Assembly: GCA_020051235.1 (NCBI GenBank)
Contig: JAGVJG010000137.1
Coordinates: forward strand, 1 to 33,349
From: Parachlamydiales bacterium
Lineage (GTDB): Bacteria; Chlamydiota; Chlamydiia; Chlamydiales; Parachlamydiaceae
Length of the DNA: 33,349 nt
Reading direction: 5' to 3'
Shown: piece after piece, positions 1 to 6,711 of the stretch
Numbering within the stretch: the stretch's first letter is position 1
Layout: every line of letters begins with the position of its first letter
Translations under genes and position numbers: made by a program
Notes under the pieces: model-generated
Database searches by the model: none
Told to the model about the DNA's origin: nothing
Seen by the model: the letters and a program-made list of their open reading frames with translations, nothing else

Positions 1-162
1 AAGTATTTCATACCCTTTATTGTGAGTGAGAAGGGTAAGTTTTTCGACAAGGGGATTTTTGTTAGTTGCCTGAAAGTAAAAGAAAGTTTGATTTTGTTTG
101 GGGACGATTTGCAGTAATTGTAAATCGTCAGGGTCGCGGCGATTGAAAATGGGTTCTTTCAT
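1..162 (-). CDS. Hypothetical protein, 3' end outside the window
   Basis: An ATG at 162 opens a minus-strand frame of 54 codons that runs off the left edge with no stop. The visible N-terminus starts MKEPIFNRRDPDDLQLLQIV, is polar, and has no signal peptide or membrane segment. I do not recognise the family. It begins 4 bases after the stop of the upstream gene (167-514), so the two are probably co-transcribed. No strong Shine-Dalgarno is visible (AAAATAAAATC before the ATG). The coding call rests on the open frame to the edge and the tight spacing. Confidence 0.55.
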   Translation of the reverse strand, partial: MKEPIFNRRDPDDLQLLQIVPKQNQTFFYFQATNKNPLVEKLTLLTHNKGYEIL

Positions 163-166
163 GATT

Positions 167-514
167 TTATTTTTCTAATATAATTGTTTCAAAAAGGATG
201 TGAGCTACTTTTATGGCATTCATTCCCGAGGTGGAATAGGTATAAATAAGAGGTATATTTAGATCTTTAAACTTAATATAGCCGTTGTTGATTACGACAT
301 ATGATGCTTGCATCATTTTAATTAAAGAAGAGCAATCAGTACTTTCAAGGTAAATCTCACGAAAACTTGGATCTGCAGGCCGCATTCTTAAACGAATAAG
401 TTTAATATGATAGGAAGTTTTGCATTTAAAATTATACTCTTCTGTTCCCGATGCATCTTTTGAAGAACTAGATAGTCGAAAAATTCCCATGGCGGGTAAA
501 GAAAAATCGTTCAT
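167..514 (-). CDS. Hypothetical protein, 115 aa
   Basis: This is a complete frame from ATG to stop encoding a small mixed-charge protein with no signal peptide and no obvious transmembrane helix. The C-terminal half (INNGYIKFKDLNIPLIYTYS) looks beta-rich. No family is recognised. It lies 4 bases upstream of the next minus-strand gene and follows a hairpin (522-552) that separates it from the VOC gene, so it probably starts a small operon that leaves the window. Its reality is supported by the spacing and the lack of any competing frame, but no homology could be checked. Confidence 0.5.
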   Translation of the reverse strand: MNDFSLPAMGIFRLSSSSKDASGTEEYNFKCKTSYHIKLIRLRMRPADPSFREIYLESTDCSSLIKMMQASYVVINNGYIKFKDLNIPLIYTYSTSGMNAIKVAHILFETIILEK

Positions 515-521
515 TCATTAA

Positions 522-552
522 GAGTAGAAACAACGGGATTTTGTTTCTACTC
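522..552 (-). terminator. 12-bp hairpin between the VOC gene and the next gene
   Basis: GAGTAGAAACAA (522-533) and its exact reverse complement TTGTTTCTACTC (541-552) flank a 7-base loop. The hairpin sits 9 bases past the VOC stop. Read on the minus strand it is followed by TTAATG rather than a long T run, so it may be a weak terminator or an mRNA-end stabiliser. Confidence 0.55.
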
Positions 553-561
553 AATAATAAA

Positions 562-948
562 TTACATCTTTGCAGGTTCCCAGAAGGCAATGTGAGCGCC
601 TGTTGGATCGATAATAACAGCAAGCGTTCCGAATTTTCCCGCCTTTTTAGGGGCCTGAAGGACTTTTGCGCCGTTTTGTTCGGCTTTTTTTACGAAGTCT
701 GCGATGTTCTCAACGAGGATGTAGGACATCCAATGAGGAGGAATGTCTTTTTGTTTCTCTGTAGGAATCGACCAAATTCCGCCAATTTCCTTGCCGTTCT
801 TTTTGATGATGGTATAAACGTAATTATCCGTCGGATGTTCTTCATAAGTCCAACCGAATACTTTGCTATAAAAGTCTCTTGCTTTTTGAACATCTGCGGT
901 TGCTAGTTCATTCCAGCAAAATTCACCGACTTGGAATTTGTCTGCCAT
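562..948 (-). CDS. VOC (glyoxalase/bleomycin-resistance fold) protein
   Basis: This 128-aa single VOC module begins with the typical FCWNELATADVQKARDFYSK stretch (about residues 10-29: strand, then the helix with AxxFY-type packing). It contains the FGW turn and ends with the diagnostic IIDPTGAHIAFWEP motif (about 111-124). Family members are metal-dependent glyoxalases, dioxygenases or fosfomycin/bleomycin-resistance proteins. This one resembles the short Cfp30B-like proteins often annotated 'glyoxalase/bleomycin resistance', whose substrate is usually unknown. It is cytosolic with no signal peptide. It ends before a hairpin at 522-552, and the barrel gene stop at 957 lies 9 bases upstream of its start, so co-transcription with that gene is possible. 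The family is confident; the reaction is not. Confidence 0.85.
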   Translation of the reverse strand: MADKFQVGEFCWNELATADVQKARDFYSKVFGWTYEEHPTDNYVYTIIKKNGKEIGGIWSIPTEKQKDIPPHWMSYILVENIADFVKKAEQNGAKVLQAPKKAGKFGTLAVIIDPTGAHIAFWEPAKM

Positions 949-956
949 ATACTCTC

Positions 957-1808
957 CTAGTTATTATGGTTGGAATCTATCAAAAAGTTTGAATGGTTGG
1001 CAATCGACATATAAGGTCTTTCGCAAGGATCGCATCCATAAAAATGATAGGTCAAGCCGACACATATATTGGCTCCATAGTTTCGACTTTCTTCAACCCC
1101 ATGTGAGTGTCTTGCAAATACATAAGATCCATAGCCTTCTAAGAAAAGCTGATCGGTAAGGGGAGTGCGGAAAGTAAAGCCTGCAATAAAATTGGCTGCT
1201 CGTCCATGGGAGAACTTATAGCTTGTTCGATAAGGAGATCCTAGCCAAAGGGTCGTTTCGGCTCCATTTTCAAACCAATGTTTCCAGAATAAATTAAGTT
1301 GACCGATTGTTTTAAATTTAACAGGGATGCCAAGAGCCGATTTTCTTGATCGAGAAAGATCGAGGGTTCCCCATAAACCAAATTCATTTGAGCACCAGAC
1401 GTAGCCTGTTTGAAAGCGAAGTTGATCAAAGCTCGGATTTAAGAGATAAATTCCAAAATTATTGGTAAAGATGCGGTCGTAAACTAAGCCAAAATTAAAG
1501 TCGCAATATGAGCTAGAAGCTCCGGCCGTTAAAAAACCCACATGCTCAAAATTCTTTGTATTTTTGAATACAACATTTCCTCGACCGTTCCAATTGTAAA
1601 AACCGTAGCTTCCTCCCAATTGAAAATTAACGCAATCAAAAGCATTGAGACCACTATTGGCTGCAAATAAAAGGCCATTATTTCCATTCCAGCTTCCATC
1701 AGGAATTCCTCGGAAATAGTCGTAGGAAGTATTTAGCTCCAAATCAAAAGCGGTAAGCGAGGTCACGCTTAGTAGCGTTAACAAAAAGGTTGAAAGTTGT
1801 TTTTTCAT
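957..1808 (-). CDS. Outer-membrane beta-barrel protein
   Basis: The 283-aa product starts with a signal peptide (MKKQLSTFLLTLLSVTSLTA, cleavage probably before FDLE). The rest is alternating aromatic/polar strands typical of an outer-membrane barrel, for example GGSYGFYNWNGRG, FGLWGTLDLSRSR and ICVGLTYHFYG near the C-terminus. The early GSWNGNNGLLFAANSGLNAF segment resembles the front of DUF6666-like barrels known mostly from planctomycetes; this is recollection, not a search. Several cysteines occur, as is common in chlamydial envelope proteins. It is divergent from the beta-propeller gene, with only 39 bases between the two chosen starts. The leader AGAGTAGAT before its ATG also occurs before the divergent start. 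It is probably a porin or structural barrel; ligand unknown. Confidence 0.75.
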   Translation of the reverse strand: MKKQLSTFLLTLLSVTSLTAFDLELNTSYDYFRGIPDGSWNGNNGLLFAANSGLNAFDCVNFQLGGSYGFYNWNGRGNVVFKNTKNFEHVGFLTAGASSSYCDFNFGLVYDRIFTNNFGIYLLNPSFDQLRFQTGYVWCSNEFGLWGTLDLSRSRKSALGIPVKFKTIGQLNLFWKHWFENGAETTLWLGSPYRTSYKFSHGRAANFIAGFTFRTPLTDQLFLEGYGSYVFARHSHGVEESRNYGANICVGLTYHFYGCDPCERPYMSIANHSNFLIDSNHNN

Positions 1809-1847
1809 AATCTACTCTGGTGGACTGAATTCAAAAAAAGAGTAGAT

Positions 1848-2804
1848 GTGTTTGTCTTATTTTACAAGTTTTTGGCGGTCGCTTTTTTAGGAATTAGTCA
1901 TCCGGATGAAACGCTGCTTGATCATGTGGAACAATTGACTTTTCCAGAAATGGGCTTTGAAAAAGCGGGTGAGGCCTATTTTTCTCCGAATTCTAAAATG
2001 ATCAGTTTTCAAGCCGTTCCAAAAGGTGAAACGGGTTATCAAATATACACGATGGATTTAAAGACACGACTCGTTAAACAAATCAGTCAAAATGCTCAAA
2101 ACTGCACTTGCTCTTATTTTAGTCCCGAGGGCGATAAGATAATTTTTGCCGCAAGCCCCTTCAAAATTGCGGAGGAAGTAGGTGGTAAATACAAGTGGGA
2201 CTTCACGCCTTACATGAATATCTATGAGGCGAATGTTGATGGCTCTGATGCTGTCGCTTTAACTCACGGGCCTGCTTATCACGCAGAATGCGCTTATTCT
2301 CCTGACGGATCGAAAATCGTTTATGCTTCAAATGAATCGGGAAGCATGAACATTTACGTGATGGATAGGGACGGTCGTAATGCTTATCAAGTAACTCATA
2401 CGGATCATTGTTATAATGGCGGGCCTTTCTTTTCTCCTGATGGCACAAAGATTGTATTTCGTGCGGACCGGGAGATTCCCGATTATTTACAGTTATATGT
2501 AATCGATACCGATGGAAAGAGTTTGGTTCAATTGACGCATAATGAGGCCATTAACTGGGCGCCCTTTTGGCATCCCTCCCAAAACTATGTGGCCTATACA
2601 ACCTCCATTCACGGACATCTTAACTATGAAATCTATTTGCTTTCTCTTTTGACGGGAATTCATACCCGAGTCACTCATCACCCTGCTTTTGATGGATTAT
2701 CGACTTTCAATGCCGATGGGACGAAGATGCTTTGGACTTCTAAAAGAGGAGACGATAAAACGTCTCAAATCTTTATTGCCGATTTTAAATTGCCTTCCGA
2801 ATAG
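1848..2804 (+). CDS. TolB-like PD40 beta-propeller protein, secreted
   Basis: The product has about six PD40/WD40-like blades, each with a SPDG-type loop: YFSPNSK, YFSPEGDK, AYSPDGSKIVYAS, FFSPDGTKIVFRA, FWHPSQN, TFNADGTK. Several blades end in QLTH, QVTH or RVTH. This is the TolB C-terminal propeller pattern without a TolB N-terminal domain, so it is TolB-like rather than TolB. I prefer the GTG at 1848 over the upstream ATG at 1797. The ATG lies inside the divergent barrel gene, whereas the GTG is preceded by AAAAGAG and followed by a hydrophobic export-like N-terminus (FVLFYKFLAVAFLGI). It is 6 bases upstream of the kelch-like gene, so an operon is likely. A role in protein-protein interaction in the periplasm is inferred from fold only. 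Confidence 0.8.
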   Translation: MFVLFYKFLAVAFLGISHPDETLLDHVEQLTFPEMGFEKAGEAYFSPNSKMISFQAVPKGETGYQIYTMDLKTRLVKQISQNAQNCTCSYFSPEGDKIIFAASPFKIAEEVGGKYKWDFTPYMNIYEANVDGSDAVALTHGPAYHAECAYSPDGSKIVYASNESGSMNIYVMDRDGRNAYQVTHTDHCYNGGPFFSPDGTKIVFRADREIPDYLQLYVIDTDGKSLVQLTHNEAINWAPFWHPSQNYVAYTTSIHGHLNYEIYLLSLLTGIHTRVTHHPAFDGLSTFNADGTKMLWTSKRGDDKTSQIFIADFKLPSE

Positions 2805-2810
2805 GAACTT

Positions 2811-4196
2811 ATGAAATTTATACCCATTCTCGCTTTATTCTTTTGTGCTCTTAATGCCGCTCCGAATCAAACCGATACGGTGGATACGGTTCTACCAGAA
2901 GACGCGCTGCCATTTACGCTGCAAATTGATACAGCCCCTTTTGGGTTGCCATCCGGACTTCAAGCGTATGCCAGCGCTGTGTACGATAATAAATGGATTT
3001 TCATTGCGGGACGAACAAACGGTCTTCACGGCTTTGATAACGTAGGTAATAATTTTCCTATTTCATTTCAAAATACGCGCGTTTTTGTTGTAGAACCCGA
3101 GACAGGGCAATCGTGGGAAAGGTCTCTTTTGTTAGGCGATTTGACTCCAAAAGAGATTGATTCGCTATCGGTAACCGCTTCGGAATCCTTTCAGAAAGGG
3201 CACCTGCTTTATCTGGTTGGAGGCTATGGAGTCGACACTCAATCGGGCTTGATGGGAACAAAGAGCACTTTAACGGAAATCAATTTGAAGAAGCTTCTTA
3301 AATGGGTACAAGGTGCAGGAAGTATAAAAAGTGCGATTCGCCAAACCTCACATCCTCTTCTGCAAGTGACAGGGGGCTCGCTTTATCAGGCGAACGATCA
3401 CGAACCGATGCTTTTATCGTTAGGACAAAATTTTACGGGCCTCTATCGTGACGACTCAAATGGAGAGTATACTCACCAAATAAGACGTTTTTGGATTCAA
3501 GATGATGGGAAGAATTTAAAAATTATCCCTCATGTTTCAAATGACTTGAAAGCCGATTATAGACGACGCGATTTAAACGTATTGCCTATCATTAATAATA
3601 ACGACTTCCACTATGTGGCGTTTGCAGGTGTTTTCACTATTGATGTAGGCGTTTGGACAGTGCCTATTATCATAAAGCCCGATGGTTCTAGCTATCAGCC
3701 GGATCCCAATAAAGCGAGCACTTTCAAACAAGCGATGAATCAATACAATTGCGCTTCATTTGGGCTCTACTCAACTAAATCAAAAGAGATGTATGCCGTA
3801 TTTCCTGGCGGTATTAGCTATGGTTACTTTGATAGTGGAACTTTCCAAACCGATCTAGAATTTCCCTTCATCAACCAAGTGACGACGATCAAGATCGATA
3901 AGAATTGGAATTTTACTCAGTATTTGATGAACGGCGAATATCCCTTTATTGCATCAACCGGAACAAATCCAGGTAATCAACTCCTTTTTGGAGCGGAAGC
4001 GGTCTTTTTCCCTAAAAAGGGAATCTCCCTTTATCAAAATGGAGTCATTCAACTTGATAAAATTAAAGAACCCACCGTTATTGGCTATATTGCAGGAGGG
4101 ATTATGAGTACCTTGCCTAATACGAATACTCGCGAAGATTCAACGTCTTCGCCTTATGTGTTCACGGTGACTTTAATTCCCAAGAACCCCTCTTAA
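2811..4196 (+). CDS. Secreted kelch-like beta-propeller protein
   Basis: This 461-aa protein has a clear signal peptide (MKFIPILALFFCALNAA). The body shows kelch-like strands: YDNKWIFIAGRTNGLHGF near residues 58-75, LLYLVGGYGVDTQSG near 137-151, and later FGLYSTKSKEMYAVFPGGIS. Kelch repeats are only partly conserved, so the propeller assignment is moderate. It follows the TolB-like gene by 6 bases and is probably co-transcribed and co-exported with it. The stop codon lies only 6 bases before the palindromic element at 4203, which could act as its terminator. No catalytic motif is visible. Confidence 0.7.
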   Translation: MKFIPILALFFCALNAAPNQTDTVDTVLPEDALPFTLQIDTAPFGLPSGLQAYASAVYDNKWIFIAGRTNGLHGFDNVGNNFPISFQNTRVFVVEPETGQSWERSLLLGDLTPKEIDSLSVTASESFQKGHLLYLVGGYGVDTQSGLMGTKSTLTEINLKKLLKWVQGAGSIKSAIRQTSHPLLQVTGGSLYQANDHEPMLLSLGQNFTGLYRDDSNGEYTHQIRRFWIQDDGKNLKIIPHVSNDLKADYRRRDLNVLPIINNNDFHYVAFAGVFTIDVGVWTVPIIIKPDGSSYQPDPNKASTFKQAMNQYNCASFGLYSTKSKEMYAVFPGGISYGYFDSGTFQTDLEFPFINQVTTIKIDKNWNFTQYLMNGEYPFIASTGTNPGNQLLFGAEAVFFPKKGISLYQNGVIQLDKIKEPTVIGYIAGGIMSTLPNTNTREDSTSSPYVFTVTLIPKNPS

Positions 4197-4202
4197 ACAA
4201 CA

Positions 4203-4470
4203 TAACAGGATTATTTTAAGCTTCGCATATAATAATACAGGATCCAGCCTAACGGCTGGGCAAGATCGGCCTTCGGCCGGTAGGATTAAACACAAAGGCA
4301 CAAAGATACAAAGAGAGGGTGAATTCTTTAATAAACTTTAAGGCATACACCAACCTCTTCGTGTCTTTGTGCCTTTGTGTTTCTTTTATCCTTTAGGCCC
4401 GAAGGGCCTCCTGTCCGCCAATAGGCGGATCCTACATCACTTGAAGCGAAGCTGAAAGTGATCCTGTTTG
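4203..4470. mobile_element. MITE-like palindromic element, about 268 bp
   Basis: The stretch between two convergent genes is almost one complete imperfect palindrome. Its ends match as inverted repeats: AACAGGAT-TATTTTAAGCTTCGC on the left and, reverse-complemented, AACAGGATCACTTTCAGCTTCGC on the right. Near the middle, AACACAAAGGCACAAAGA (about 4289-4306) pairs with TCTTTGTGCCTTTGTGTT (about 4365-4382). Between ends and core, each arm carries two small GC-rich hairpins in matching positions: AGCCTAACGGCT and CGGCCTTCGGCCG on the left, CCGCCTATTGGCGG and AGGCCCTTCGGGCCT on the right. There is no ORF inside. Size, terminal repeats and non-coding content fit a non-autonomous element. It may also terminate both flanking genes, whose stops lie 6 bases away on each side. 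Confidence 0.7.
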
Positions 4471-4476
4471 TAGTTT

Positions 4477-5589
4477 TTAAGAAGCCAAATAATAACGGGT
4501 GTGCCTAAGCTCACCCTTTTTAATAAGCGCGCCCATTTCTACTAAATCGGTTAAATCACGAGTAGCGGTGGCGCGCGAAGTTTTAGTGATAGTCAGGTAA
4601 TTTTCAGCACTTAGGCCGCCCTTAAAACCGACAGGGCCTTCTTTAAACATCCGAACGAGAACTTTTTCTTGTCTGGGGTTGAGTTTATCTTTTAACTCGA
4701 TCAACAGTTTTGATTTTTGAATTAAAAAGAATAGATGCTTCATCGAGTCTTGTTGAGCTTGCAAGATGGCGCTCGACATAAAGTTCACCCAAGGTGTTAT
4801 TGCAAGTGTTCGATTGCATTTTCCAAGCGCTTCGTAATATCCCTTTTTATTTTGTTCAAGGACGCGCGAAACGGCGATAAGCGTAGGTCGACTTATCCCT
4901 TGAGATAAGATTTTTTCAACGAGAAGCCGGCCGATACGGCCATTGCCATCTTCAAAGGGGTGAATGCTTTCAAAGTAAACATGAGCAATAGACGCTCGTT
5001 CCAAGACAGGTAACGAGGAACTTTCATCATTAAACCACTTTATAAATTGCTCCATCTCTTTAGGGATTTTTTTAGAAGGGGGCGCTTCAAAGTAAATCCT
5101 ATGAGTTCTATTGGACACGATCTGCATGGGATCATCATGGGTGCGATACTGTCCCAAGTTTTCAAGATGAGTCGATTCTTTAAATAGTTGCTGGTGCCAT
5201 TCATTCAGCATTTTGTGGGTGAGAGGTCTATCAAACGTTTTGTAAACCGAATAGAGCAGATCGGCCATACCGGCTTCTTTATGCGCGTCCTTTTTCTTGG
5301 ATCCCTTTAAACCAAAGTGTTTGCGAATGGAGGATTGTAGGCTTTCACGATCGAGGCTTTCACCCTCAATTCGGGCACTTTCAAGGCCTTCAATACTTAA
5401 GACTTCTATAATAAATTGGTGGTATTCGTCTTTAGAGATGTCTTTTAGATAAGCAAAAGCGCTTCCTGCTCCTAAGAGGAACTTACGTTCTTTTTCAGGA
5501 AGTCCCTCTTTTTTATAGCTAAATTGGGGCCAATCAGGCAGTTCCCAGTTCCAAGGCATTGAGTTGTAGACCTCTTTTCTATAACTCAC
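4477..5589 (-). CDS. Fic-domain protein (predicted AMPylator) with DUF4172-type N-terminus
   Basis: Fic enzymes transfer AMP or another nucleotide from a nucleotide cofactor to hydroxyl side chains of target proteins. The catalytic loop HPFEDGNGRIGR (residues 210-221) is intact, with the essential His and the Asn/Arg that bind phosphates. SARIEG (71-76) matches the (S/T)xxxE(G/N) inhibitory helix in front of the Fic core, which makes this a self-inhibited class II-type Fic. The N-terminus (WELPDWPQFSY) resembles DUF4172. The C-terminal 80 residues look like a winged helix with SRATATRDLTDLVEMGAL as recognition region. The GTG at 5589 lies beside a perfect inverted repeat; ATG at 5559 (MPWNWEL) is an alternative start. 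It lies 34 bases downstream of family member A, probably in one operon. Target unknown. Confidence 0.9.
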   Translation of the reverse strand: MSYRKEVYNSMPWNWELPDWPQFSYKKEGLPEKERKFLLGAGSAFAYLKDISKDEYHQFIIEVLSIEGLESARIEGESLDRESLQSSIRKHFGLKGSKKKDAHKEAGMADLLYSVYKTFDRPLTHKMLNEWHQQLFKESTHLENLGQYRTHDDPMQIVSNRTHRIYFEAPPSKKIPKEMEQFIKWFNDESSSLPVLERASIAHVYFESIHPFEDGNGRIGRLLVEKILSQGISRPTLIAVSRVLEQNKKGYYEALGKCNRTLAITPWVNFMSSAILQAQQDSMKHLFFLIQKSKLLIELKDKLNPRQEKVLVRMFKEGPVGFKGGLSAENYLTITKTSRATATRDLTDLVEMGALIKKGELRHTRYYLAS

Positions 5590-5614
5590 ATTTATAGCAT
5601 TTTATGAGTTATAG
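5579..5614. promoter_or_regulatory. Perfect 10-bp inverted repeat at the Fic start
   Basis: CTATAACTCA (5579-5588) and TGAGTTATAG (5605-5614) are exact reverse complements separated by 16 A+T-rich bases. A further partial copy, CTATAAC, lies at 5624-5630 on the stop codon of the upstream gene. The repeat touches the GTG start of the Fic gene. It could be an operator, possibly for the Fic protein's own winged helix, or an intercistronic hairpin. If an operator, translation from the ATG at 5559 becomes more likely. Confidence 0.5.
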
Positions 5615-5623
5615 AACAAGGTC

Positions 5624-6616
5624 CTATAACCCAAGTTCTTTTAGGGTGGCCTGGTTTTGGGCTAAAAATTGTTGGTATTGTGCTTTAAAAGCCACGGTTA
5701 GAAAAGGAAGGGTGTTAGGTGGGTTAGAGCGTTCATTAGCCATCTTAACATCGTCCTGCCAGGTTTTGCTATACACAAAGTTGATGTTAACCGCGATGAT
5801 TAAAAACGCTTTGTTCTGTAGAGTAGGACGGATCGTCGGTTCGAGATTTCTGTTAATTATGAAATGCCCAAGCCCTGCCGAATAAAAGCATTTTTTGGTA
5901 GGAATTTGCTCAATGAGAGCTTGGTTTAAGGTGCTTTGTCTTACTTTCTGAGTACTGTTAATCAAATGATTGAGCTGTTCTCTCACTAGGCTGCAAAATA
6001 AATAGATTTTAAAGGTATAGAGCTTTTTCAAGTCTTGTTGGGGGACATTCAATTGATCGTTAAAAATCGGCAAGGATCTTAATTGATCACAATTTGGATT
6101 CGTTTTGAAGTGCGGGTCCGACTCCATATTTAATTTTAAGAACTTAAAATAGAGGTTAAGTGAGGATAAATGTTCGTCTGGACAGTCTTGAAAGGCTTTT
6201 AGCATTTCTGTAGCAATAATTAAAGAGTTGTTAATCCCTTTTCGACTTACGGGCGCGGTATCCCATTTTTTATGCTCTAGCTTTGCTGTTATTTCATGCT
6301 CACGTATTCGCTTATTCATTTCATACCAAAATTCGTCTCCTTCTTTGGCAAATACACGGACAAATAGAGTTGCTATCAAGGCATAAAGCTGCCAGTGATG
6401 GCAGTCGTTTAATAAAAAGGTTTTTACGGAACCGATATCTTTTTGGTTTGTTAAGTAAAACAAGTCGCAATGAAAAGTCGTTTCTACGGCTTTAGCAAAT
6501 AAATCAATGGGAATAGAAAATCTTTGGATATAATTGAAAGGAGTGGAGATCTCTATAAGAAAAGGAAGATTTATTTCCGGAGTTCTATTGTTACGAGCTT
6601 CTTGAATAAATGACAT
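5624..6616 (-). CDS. Unrecognised protein, family member A (paralogue of 10566-11579)
   Basis: This 330-aa protein belongs to no family I recognise, but it is clearly related to the 337-aa product of 10566-11579. Shared segments in the same order are: IPIDLFAKAVE.. then FYLTNQKD; a FLLNDCHHWQLYAL stretch; TLFVRVF followed by an FWYE segment; KIYLF; a VRQSTLNQAL stretch; FYSAGLGHFI; and WQDDVKMA near the C-terminus. There is no signal peptide or membrane helix. An extended -10 (TGATATAAT on the minus strand, 6640-6648) lies 24 bases upstream of the ATG. The Fic gene follows after 34 bases. It is probably a lineage-specific protein; an effector or a partner of the neighbouring gene is possible but unproven. 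Confidence 0.75.
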   Translation of the reverse strand: MSFIQEARNNRTPEINLPFLIEISTPFNYIQRFSIPIDLFAKAVETTFHCDLFYLTNQKDIGSVKTFLLNDCHHWQLYALIATLFVRVFAKEGDEFWYEMNKRIREHEITAKLEHKKWDTAPVSRKGINNSLIIATEMLKAFQDCPDEHLSSLNLYFKFLKLNMESDPHFKTNPNCDQLRSLPIFNDQLNVPQQDLKKLYTFKIYLFCSLVREQLNHLINSTQKVRQSTLNQALIEQIPTKKCFYSAGLGHFIINRNLEPTIRPTLQNKAFLIIAVNINFVYSKTWQDDVKMANERSNPPNTLPFLTVAFKAQYQQFLAQNQATLKELGL

Positions 6617-6639
6617 GAAATCTCTTAGTTAAAAATAAA

Positions 6640-6648
6640 ATTATATCA
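6640..6648 (-). promoter_or_regulatory. Extended -10 promoter element for family member A
   Basis: The minus strand reads TGATATAAT, a perfect TATAAT preceded by the TGn extension, 24 bases upstream of the ATG at 6616. No good -35 is seen at the usual distance, which fits an extended -10 promoter. Confidence 0.45.
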
Positions 6649-6711
6649 GTTGTTTATTTAGATAATGTTAAGATTGAGTTTTAGTTTTTAAAATCATATT
6701 GTGAATCCATT

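Noticed and set aside
4289-4382. The CACAAAGGCAC repeats as a CRISPR array
   Set aside because: There are only two copies and they are inverted, not direct and regularly spaced.
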